NCBI GenBank assembly: GCA_020053615.1
Contig: JAGVMW010000079.1
Coordinates: forward strand, 1-8,898
Source: an archaeon
GTDB taxonomy: Archaea > Nanobdellota > Nanobdellia > Woesearchaeales > GW2011-AR9
Length of the DNA: 8,898 bases
Reading direction: 5' to 3'
This document shows, piece after piece, positions 1-4,088 of the stretch. The notes beneath the pieces were generated by a model. That model had not been told where the DNA came from, ran no database searches, and saw nothing but the letters and a program-made list of their open reading frames with translations. Positions within the stretch are counted from its first letter, which is position 1; every line of letters begins with the position of its first letter. The position numbers and the translations under genes are program-made.

Positions 1-1
1 A

Positions 2-98
2 TGAGATGCAACTATCGCATCTCAGCCCAGAAAATCACTCTCGATTTTTCTGGGCAGTGGTGATAATGGTGCTATCACTCACTTTTTGGACTGTGCCC
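2..98. repeat. Left copy of 97-bp terminal inverted repeat with three hairpins
   Basis: This stretch is the exact reverse complement of 8802-8898. It holds three successive hairpins. The first has 8-bp arms TGAGATGC/GCATCTCA around a 7-nt loop. The second has arms GCCCAGAAAATC/GATTTTTCTGGGC with one bulge. The third has core arms GTGATA/TATCAC, extended by AGTG/CACT past a bulge. The inner edge reads ACTTTTTGGACTGTGCCC, which is the same terminal motif (GGCACAGT-N9-GAGTGATRGC in the other orientation) found at both ends of the element at 7360-7534. I infer the end of a multicopy MITE-like element at which assembly stopped, not a replicon telomere, because the contig carries housekeeping genes. 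Confidence 0.85.
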
Positions 99-121
99 GA
101 AGTACGGAAGTATTCTTCTGT

Positions 122-255
122 TGTATGTGCATAGCATCTTCAAAATTCCTGATAGAATGATGGAGGTGGCTGACGTTCTCCGTAGGAGCCATCCCTCTTG
201 TCAGCTTGATATAACTTTCGATTGAATTTTGACCTTATGATGCTATGCGCATACA
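122..255. mobile_element. Palindromic MITE-like insertion with 17-bp TIR and 6-bp target duplication
   Basis: Terminal arms at 122-138 and 239-255 (TGTATGTGCATAGCATC) pair over 17 positions with a single G-T wobble. A second pair of arms, CAAAATTC (141-148) and GAATTTTG (224-231), extends the stem inward. The element is flanked immediately on both sides by TTCTGT (116-121 and 256-261), which looks like a target-site duplication. The core can form GCTGAC/GTCAGC (169-174/200-205), competing with a TGGCT/AGCCA hairpin (167-171/187-191). No ORF is present. The right-hand duplication overlaps the last base of the stop codon of the minus-strand metallopeptidase gene, so the insertion sits exactly at its 3' end. 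A transcribed structured RNA is the main alternative, but it would not explain the flanking duplication. Confidence 0.6.
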
Positions 256-260
256 TTCTG

Positions 261-1499
261 TCATCCCATCACTACTTCTCTGCAATGCTTATAACTCCCT
301 GCCGCGTTATTCAGTAACTTGTGATAAAATTTAGTATCGACTATTCTTAAAGAATCTTTTAGCCCCAGTTCTTGACACGCTTTGGTATACATTGTAATAA
401 ATTCACGATGATGTTTTATCTGACTCAACTTAGCATAGGTTTCTTTGAATGTGGCTTCATCTAATGATTCTAACTTAACCAAACCATATTTCTCTAAGAA
501 TAATCCTAATTCGACAAAAGGTAATTTTAACTTGCCCTGAGATAATATCATTACTTCGGTCTGTTTCTGCTTTAATATACTTAATCCAATAAAATAACAC
601 ATTAATCTCCCCAGATAATATTCTCCACTTTCTACAGTAAACCGAAATTCTTTTTCTACTAACTTTTCGGCATCACTCTTTTTTTCTAGCGAAGAAAGTT
701 TATTTAATAACTGCTTTAATTTTTGGATTTGTTTAAAATCTATTTCAACTTCATTGGCTTTGCGATTTTCTACAAAAGTGGCGATGCCTTCAGCGTATAA
801 GTTGCACAACACTTCAAACAAAGCGGGGAAGCTTCCTTTCCAGGCTTCTGGATTTAGCTGCATGAATTCAGCAATATTTTTCAATGTTTCTTCTTCTTTT
901 AAGTACATCCCTTTACGATGTTCTAAATGATGTTCTAATTCATGAGTAAGAGTCCGTTCTAAGAAAGAGACATCTACTTTGTGCGCATATAACCATAAGA
1001 AATAAATTCTGCCGGTCATCGCTGAACCGCTGAATTCCATCTCGATTACATTATCAGTAGAATTGCTGTACACATGCGTAGCTAAATTATTCTCTAAGTA
1101 TTTGTTGGTAGCATTTAAGTTGATAGTTAATTCTTTTCTTCCAGTAATTAGCTGGGGAAGAGCTGTTTTTAGAATGTGAAAAAGCCTTTGAGATAGTACT
1201 GTAGCACAGAAACGTTTGAATTCTCCATAATCTGGATGAACTGGTGTTTTTATTTGTTGTTGGATACGCTTGTGATAAAACTTGCGATAGAAGATTTCAT
1301 AACGCTGTACCTGCTTGAATTTTAGTTTAGATTCTTCCGGCAGTTTGAAGTTTCGTTCTTTTTTGGAATTGATTTGGGTAGCTAATTTGAAATCCGAATC
1401 AAACCATGAAGCGGAATATTTACTGAACCCCACTTTAACTGTGACTAAAGTTTCTCCAATGGTAGCTTTATTAGTTTGGGTGCTAAAGAGGTTGAACAT
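261..1499 (-). CDS. Predicted gluzincin-like zinc metallopeptidase, 412 aa
   Basis: I do not recognise a named family. The clearest motif is HELEH at residues 186-190, followed directly by HLEH (191-194). About 45 residues on comes EGIATFVE (237-244). HExxH plus a downstream glutamate in an EGxAxxxE context is the layout of gluzincin-type zinc proteases: two histidines and Glu237 would bind zinc and Glu187 would be the catalytic base. The N-terminal about 100 residues are basic and the C-terminal third is helical. I see no signal peptide, so a cytoplasmic role is likely; the substrate is unknown. The start at 1499 is supported by TTATTAA centred about 26 nt upstream, implying a leaderless message. 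It is divergent from the PC4-like/radA operon across a repeat-filled intergenic region. A mobile-element-like palindrome abuts its stop codon. Confidence 0.7.
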   Translation of the reverse strand: MFNLFSTQTNKATIGETLVTVKVGFSKYSASWFDSDFKLATQINSKKERNFKLPEESKLKFKQVQRYEIFYRKFYHKRIQQQIKTPVHPDYGEFKRFCATVLSQRLFHILKTALPQLITGRKELTINLNATNKYLENNLATHVYSNSTDNVIEMEFSGSAMTGRIYFLWLYAHKVDVSFLERTLTHELEHHLEHRKGMYLKEEETLKNIAEFMQLNPEAWKGSFPALFEVLCNLYAEGIATFVENRKANEVEIDFKQIQKLKQLLNKLSSLEKKSDAEKLVEKEFRFTVESGEYYLGRLMCYFIGLSILKQKQTEVMILSQGKLKLPFVELGLFLEKYGLVKLESLDEATFKETYAKLSQIKHHREFITMYTKACQELGLKDSLRIVDTKFYHKLLNNAAGSYKHCREVVMG

Positions 1500-1521
1500 G
1501 GATTTCTATTAGGAACGGTGC

Positions 1522-1528
1522 TTAATAA
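1522..1528 (-). promoter_or_regulatory. Putative TATA box of the metallopeptidase gene
   Basis: On the minus strand this reads TTATTAA, centred about 26 nt before the ATG at 1499. That spacing fits an archaeal TATA box driving a leaderless transcript. No Shine-Dalgarno sequence precedes the ATG, which agrees. The match to a strong archaeal box is only moderate. Confidence 0.45.
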
Positions 1529-1554
1529 GAGTTTTCTTTTGCGACTTAATGGAC

Positions 1555-1701
1555 CACTGGACAACCTCGTTCCGCTAGCTCTACTCGGAGCCCAGTGCGA
1601 ACGGTGCACTGGACACACCCACTGGACAGGCTATAACCTCAAATTTATCGCTAACCGAGCCGTAAAAGCCAAAACAGGGGTAGCCACTCCCGCACTGGAC
1701 A
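1555..1701. repeat. Four CACTGGACA direct repeats in the divergent intergenic region
   Basis: CACTGGACA occurs at 1555-1563, 1607-1615, 1620-1628 and 1693-1701, all in the same orientation. The partial inverse CCAGTGC (1592-1598) pairs with GCACTGG (1606-1612) in a 7-bp hairpin. GAACGGTGC is also repeated, at 1513-1521 and 1599-1607. The region is visibly richer in G+C than the neighbouring genes and lies between the divergent metallopeptidase and radA-operon promoters. The fourth copy lies inside the conserved 72-nt block. Spacing is irregular (52, 13 and 73 nt), so it is not a CRISPR. Protein-binding sites or parts of a structured RNA are both possible. Confidence 0.7.
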
Positions 1702-1702
1702 A
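1631..1702 (+). promoter_or_regulatory. 72-nt conserved block upstream of the radA operon (copy 1)
   Basis: This block aligns without gaps to the reverse complement of 8731-8802, with 53 of 72 positions identical by my hand count. Best conserved are TAACC-n-C-n-AATTT-n-TCGCT, AAAAGCCAAA and CCACTCCCGCAC-n-GGACAA. In both copies the final GGACAA is exactly 12 nt before the TATA box, and scattered identity continues into that box. I infer a shared upstream regulatory element. The alternative is a duplicated small RNA gene read in the opposite direction: the near-palindromic TATA box would place its start near GCGGGAGTGG. No convincing ORF covers it. Confidence 0.65.
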
Positions 1703-1714
1703 CCGCGACTAGGG

Positions 1715-1722
1715 TTTAAATA
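1715..1722 (+). promoter_or_regulatory. TATA box of the PC4-like/radA operon
   Basis: TTTAAATA matches the archaeal TATA consensus. It predicts a transcription start near 1745, which leaves a leader of about 80 nt before the ATG at 1826. The box is close to palindromic, so it could also serve transcription leftward. Confidence 0.65.
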
Positions 1723-1745
1723 GCAACTCTTGCGCCAAGTTCTCA

Positions 1746-1817
1746 GCAACTTAAACAGTTGCACCTCACCAGCTCCATAATGGGGTTGGCTGAAATAAAA
1801 TGCGAAAGCAAGAGGTG
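1746..1817 (+). promoter_or_regulatory. Structured 5' leader that can sequester the ribosome binding site
   Basis: The predicted leader starts with a perfect hairpin, GCAACT/AGTTGC (1746-1751/1757-1762). CACCTC (1762-1767) is the exact complement of GAGGTG (1812-1817), the Shine-Dalgarno sequence of the gene at 1826. The enclosed segment forms two more hairpins: one at 1769-1789 (CCA/TGG and CTCC/GGGG arms) and TGC-GAAA-GCA at 1801-1810, with a GNRA tetraloop. The result is a compact three-way junction in which the ribosome binding site is paired. The first hairpin and the closing stem share C1762. This suggests a translational switch; no ligand or known riboswitch class is recognised. Confidence 0.45.
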
Positions 1818-1825
1818 TTTAAAAC

Positions 1826-2137
1826 ATGAACACAAACCAAAACGTAAAAACAGTACCTAAAGTGGTACCAGAAAAAGAAGGAAACCTGCCGGAGAAGAAA
1901 TTCCGCGCCGGAGCGATATCAGCTACAGTATGGCTGAACCGAGGGCATAGGCCTAACGGAGAAGAATCGGAATATAAGACTATCTCCATTGAACGAAGTT
2001 ATACTGATAAAGAAGGCAAGTGGCAATCCACCAATTCTATGCGTGTAAATGACCTGCCTAAAGCTATGGTCGTGCTGCAGAAAGCGTATGAACAATTAAT
2101 CCTGAATGAGCAAGACTTGTTCAAAGCAAATTATTAA
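1826..2137 (+). CDS. Small PC4-like, possibly ssDNA-binding protein, 103 aa
   Basis: Residues 1-24 are a polar, probably disordered tail. The rest reads as three amphipathic strands (about 26-39, 50-60 and 66-74) followed by a C-terminal helix (77-93, LPKAMVVLQKAYEQLIL). Strands then a helix, with basic and aromatic residues on the strands (R27, W36, K51, R57, W66, R73), resembles the PC4/Whirly-type single-stranded nucleic-acid-binding fold. Conserved-looking stretches are GAISATVW and TNSMRVNDLPKA. The start follows GAGGTG (1812-1817) with 8 nt spacing. The gene ends 13 nt before radA, so the two are almost certainly cotranscribed. A role in presenting ssDNA to RadA is inferred from fold and context; I cannot name the family. 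Confidence 0.65.
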   Translation: MNTNQNVKTVPKVVPEKEGNLPEKKFRAGAISATVWLNRGHRPNGEESEYKTISIERSYTDKEGKWQSTNSMRVNDLPKAMVVLQKAYEQLILNEQDLFKANY

Positions 2138-2150
2138 ACGGAGAGGAGAA

Positions 2151-3155
2151 ATGAAAATGAGACAAGAAAAACAAGAAAAAGAAGCAAATGGGTCCGAATT
2201 AAAAACGGAAGTTAAAGAAGTTAAACGAATTCAAGACTTGCCGGGAGTAGGAGCAGCTACTGCAGAGAAGCTAGAACAGGCTGGTTACAGAGACTTAATG
2301 TCAATGGCCGTAGCAACTTTAGGAGAATTAGTAGAAACAGCTGGTGTTTCAGAGGCAGTAGCTCGAAAGATGATAAATGCTGCTCGAGATAGTATGAAGA
2401 TGGGGTTTGAAAGTGGAACCGATGTGCTCAAGAAAAGAGAAAGTGTAGATAAAATAAGTACTGGAAGCGTAGCTTTTAACGAATTGATGGGTGGCGGGTT
2501 TGAAACCAGTGCTATTACTGAATGTTTTGGAGAATTCGGCTGTGGAAAAACTCAAATTGGACATATTTTGGCAGTTAATGTGTTAAAAAATGACCCAGAA
2601 GCTTATGCGGTATATGTTGACACCGAAAATACTTTCCGTCCAGAAAGAATTATGCAACTAGCAGCCGGAGCTGGAATTGATCCAGAAGATGCATTAAGTC
2701 GAATAATGGTGGCCCGAGCATTCAACTCTGATCATCAGATGTTATTAGTGGAGAAAGTAGACACTTTAATCACTGAACAAAAGAAGAAAGTGCGTTTAGT
2801 GGTAGTGGATTCACTAACTGCGCACTTCCGAGCGGAGTTTGTAGGTAGAGGAACTTTAGCTGAAAGACAGCAGAAGTTGAACCGGCACATGCACATGCTA
2901 TCTAAGTTGTCCAGCTCTCACAACTTGTGTGTGTACGTAACTAATCAGGTTATGGCCAAACCCGACCAATTCTTTGGAGACCCAACTCAAGCCATTGGTG
3001 GACATATTGTGGCCCATGCTTCGACATTCAGAATCTACCTTCGAAAGGGCAGAAAAGGAACCAGAGTAGCAAAGTTAATCGATGCCCCTAACTTACCGGA
3101 CGGCGAATGTGTATTCGAAGTGATGGAAGGCGGGTTGAAAGACACGGAAGTATAG
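2151..3155 (+). CDS. radA: DNA repair and recombination protein RadA
   Basis: RadA is the archaeal RecA/Rad51-type ATPase that forms filaments on ssDNA and drives strand exchange. Visible in order: an N-terminal helix-hairpin-helix domain (about 27-80, with DLPGVGAATAEKLEQAGY), the linker polymerisation motif FESG (86-89, of the F-x-x-A/G type), Walker A GEFGCGKT (127-134), Walker B LVVVD (216-220), and the DNA-binding loop 2 region about 265-295 (NQVMAKPDQF...AIGGH). The tail contains the usual DAPNLPDGE. At 334 aa it is near the normal archaeal length. Walker A has Cys where most archaeal RadA I recall have Ser (GSGKT). I chose the ATG at 2151 because two GGAG motifs lie just before it (2140-2143 and 2145-2148). 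The in-frame ATG at 2157 is equally plausible, while one at 2106 lies inside the upstream gene. The stop codon lies within a hairpin repeat. Confidence 0.97.
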   Translation: MKMRQEKQEKEANGSELKTEVKEVKRIQDLPGVGAATAEKLEQAGYRDLMSMAVATLGELVETAGVSEAVARKMINAARDSMKMGFESGTDVLKKRESVDKISTGSVAFNELMGGGFETSAITECFGEFGCGKTQIGHILAVNVLKNDPEAYAVYVDTENTFRPERIMQLAAGAGIDPEDALSRIMVARAFNSDHQMLLVEKVDTLITEQKKKVRLVVVDSLTAHFRAEFVGRGTLAERQQKLNRHMHMLSKLSSSHNLCVYVTNQVMAKPDQFFGDPTQAIGGHIVAHASTFRIYLRKGRKGTRVAKLIDAPNLPDGECVFEVMEGGLKDTEV

Positions 3156-3202
3156 TAAACCAAGAAAGTTTTCTCGCAAGAAAACGCCACTTGATTTACT
3201 AT
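3152..3202 (+). repeat. Nested hairpin at the radA 3' end, ATAGTAAA-type palindrome
   Basis: Outer arms ATAGTAAACCAAG (3152-3164) and CTTGATTTACTAT (3190-3202) pair at 12 of 13 positions. Inside is a second stem, GTTTTCT/AGAAAAC (3168-3174/3179-3185), with a 4-nt loop. The radA stop codon TAG (3153-3155) lies in the left arm. The outer ATAGTAAA...TTTACTATTAG recurs at 3953-4002 with different inner arms, so this is a repeat type rather than a one-off. It probably helps terminate or protect the radA mRNA. Confidence 0.65.
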
Positions 3203-3230
3203 TAGGAGACCAGCAGGTCGAGTATATAAA

Positions 3231-3290
3231 CTTATTTTTCTTTTATTTTTTTTTTCATTTTTCTCGTTTATTCTTTTTCTCTTTTCTCTC
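3231..3290 (+). terminator. T-rich tract after radA, candidate archaeal terminator
   Basis: The plus strand is almost pure pyrimidine here, with several T runs, the longest being ten T at 3246-3255. Archaeal RNA polymerase terminates on such T tracts. It lies downstream of the nested hairpin. A TATATAAA box (3223-3230) just before it could instead begin a transcript passing through the tract. Confidence 0.55.
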
Positions 3291-3297
3291 AGAAACA

Positions 3298-3306
3298 TTT
3301 ATATAA
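3298..3306 (+). promoter_or_regulatory. TATA box of the TRAM gene
   Basis: TTTATATAA predicts a start near 3328 and a leader of about 95 nt. That leader contains a 10-codon open frame (3335-3367) starting about 7 nt after the predicted transcription start. A second TATA-like box, TATATAAA, lies upstream at 3223-3230. Confidence 0.6.
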
Positions 3307-3421
3307 TATCTCCGATTAAGCTTATTACACAGTTATGAATACTAAAACTAAACATGCAAAGTTCTAATTCTAATATACATGTAACTAGATGTAAAAACAA
3401 CAATTTAGGAGGTACAACTAT

Positions 3422-3739
3422 ATGGATGGAGAACGCACTGCCCCAGTAAAAGTGGGAGAAACTCATGAAGTGAGCATAGATTCAGTAGGTGGAAAAGGAG
3501 ATGGTATCGCTAAAGTAAGAGGTTTTGTCATCTTTGTGCCCAATGTCAAAAAAGGAGATTTTGTTAAGATTAGAATTACCAAAGTGCTGCAGAACGTTGG
3601 TTTTGGAGAAGTTACCGAGAAGTTGGATCGTCCGCCGCAACGCAGCTCAAAGTTTGTAACTATCAGCCCGGAAGAATTACGCCGAAGCGAACCAGAAGCA
3701 GAATCCCATTACGAAGAAACGGATGATTTTGGGGAATGA
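3422..3739 (+). CDS. TRAM-domain RNA-binding protein, 105 aa
   Basis: Residues about 9-66 form a TRAM domain, a small beta-barrel that binds RNA, seen also in TrmA- and MiaB-type tRNA modification enzymes. Typical features are VGETHEVSIDSVGGKGDGIAK and GFVIFVPNVKKGDFVKIRI, followed by GFGEV. Stand-alone archaeal TRAM proteins have been described as cold-induced RNA chaperones, filling the place of bacterial CspA. That role is likely here but not shown by the sequence. Unlike minimal TRAM proteins of about 70 aa, this one has an extra 35-40 residue tail that is mostly polar and ends strongly acidic. The start is set by AGGAGGT (3407-3413) at 8 nt spacing, the strongest ribosome binding site in the window. 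It appears to be a single-gene transcript, convergent with the small ORF at 3766-3840. Confidence 0.9.
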   Translation: MDGERTAPVKVGETHEVSIDSVGGKGDGIAKVRGFVIFVPNVKKGDFVKIRITKVLQNVGFGEVTEKLDRPPQRSSKFVTISPEELRRSEPEAESHYEETDDFGE

Positions 3740-3765
3740 AAGTATAAACGATTATTTATTTTAAT

Positions 3766-3840
3766 TTATATCAACATTGCTAAAGTTATACTAGAGAGTA
3801 TCGCTAAAGCTGCAATTAATACTCCTATTTCTAAGCTCAT
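3766..3840 (-). CDS. Possible 24-aa single-span membrane peptide
   Basis: A 24-codon frame begins MSLEIGVLIAALAILSS and ends in ITLAMLI. It is almost wholly hydrophobic after residue 4, enough for one transmembrane helix, with no basic residue and a single Glu. TTTAAA on the minus strand (3862-3867) is centred 24-25 nt before the ATG, the spacing expected for a leaderless archaeal message and like that of two longer genes here. There is no Shine-Dalgarno sequence. It converges on the TRAM gene with a 26-nt gap. I cannot assign a function. A chance hydrophobic frame in an AT-rich spacer is the alternative, and the call rests mainly on promoter phasing and the clean hydrophobic pattern. Confidence 0.35.
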   Translation of the reverse strand: MSLEIGVLIAALAILSSITLAMLI

Positions 3841-3931
3841 AGTGGCATTATTATTTATTGGTTTAAAAAGTTGTCGAATAACGATTGTTTATTCTCGCCA
3901 CCACCCTCGACGCCATTCATTCGTATAAACC

Positions 3932-3939
3932 TTTAAATA
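3932..3939 (+). promoter_or_regulatory. TATA box of ppsA
   Basis: TTTAAATA predicts a transcription start near 3962, giving a leader of roughly 125 nt before the chosen ppsA start. The start would fall inside the left arm of the palindrome at 3953-3999. Apart from the small minus-strand ORF and its promoter, nothing else is seen between 3740 and this box. Confidence 0.6.
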
Positions 3940-3952
3940 CTATTTCTGATTT

Positions 3953-3999
3953 ATAGTAAATTGCGGAGATTATGTTATGTGTTTTTCGCAATTTACTAT
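3953..3999 (+). repeat. Perfect 13-bp palindrome in the ppsA promoter/leader
   Basis: ATAGTAAATTGCG (3953-3965) and CGCAATTTACTAT (3987-3999) are perfect inverted repeats around a 21-nt loop. The outer eight bases and the TTAG that follows match the hairpin at the end of radA. It lies 13 nt after the ppsA TATA box, so it may be a DNA operator, an RNA hairpin, or a small repeat element. Confidence 0.65.
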
Positions 4000-4004
4000 T
4001 AGAT

Positions 4005-4036
4005 AATTGCGGGAGTATAACATTATTAACGCAATT
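4005..4036 (+). promoter_or_regulatory. Second AATTGCG/CGCAATT hairpin in the ppsA leader
   Basis: AATTGCG (4005-4011) and CGCAATT (4030-4036) form a 7-bp stem. They repeat the inner arms of the palindrome just upstream. The 3' arm of the first palindrome (3987-3993) can pair equally well with the 5' arm of this one (4005-4011), so the leader has mutually exclusive folds, as in attenuators. Confidence 0.5.
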
Positions 4037-4088
4037 GTCTTTATCTTAATAATTACAATTTAATCAATTTAAAAAGAGGTAGATGAAC

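Noticed and set aside
122..255. 5S rRNA or SRP RNA
   Set aside because: The paired ends are suggestive, but neither the 5S conserved core nor the SRP helix-8 motif is present, and flanking duplications indicate insertion.
1555..1701. CRISPR array
   Set aside because: Repeats are only 9 nt and spacing is irregular (52, 13 and 73 nt).
1476..1712. 78-aa open frame over the divergent intergenic region
   Set aside because: It overlaps the metallopeptidase start and the CACTGGACA repeats, has no ribosome binding site, and the conserved-block differences do not follow a codon pattern.
2106..2150. Upstream ATG of radA at 2106
   Set aside because: It lies inside the preceding gene without a ribosome binding site, while the ATG at 2151 follows two GGAG motifs.
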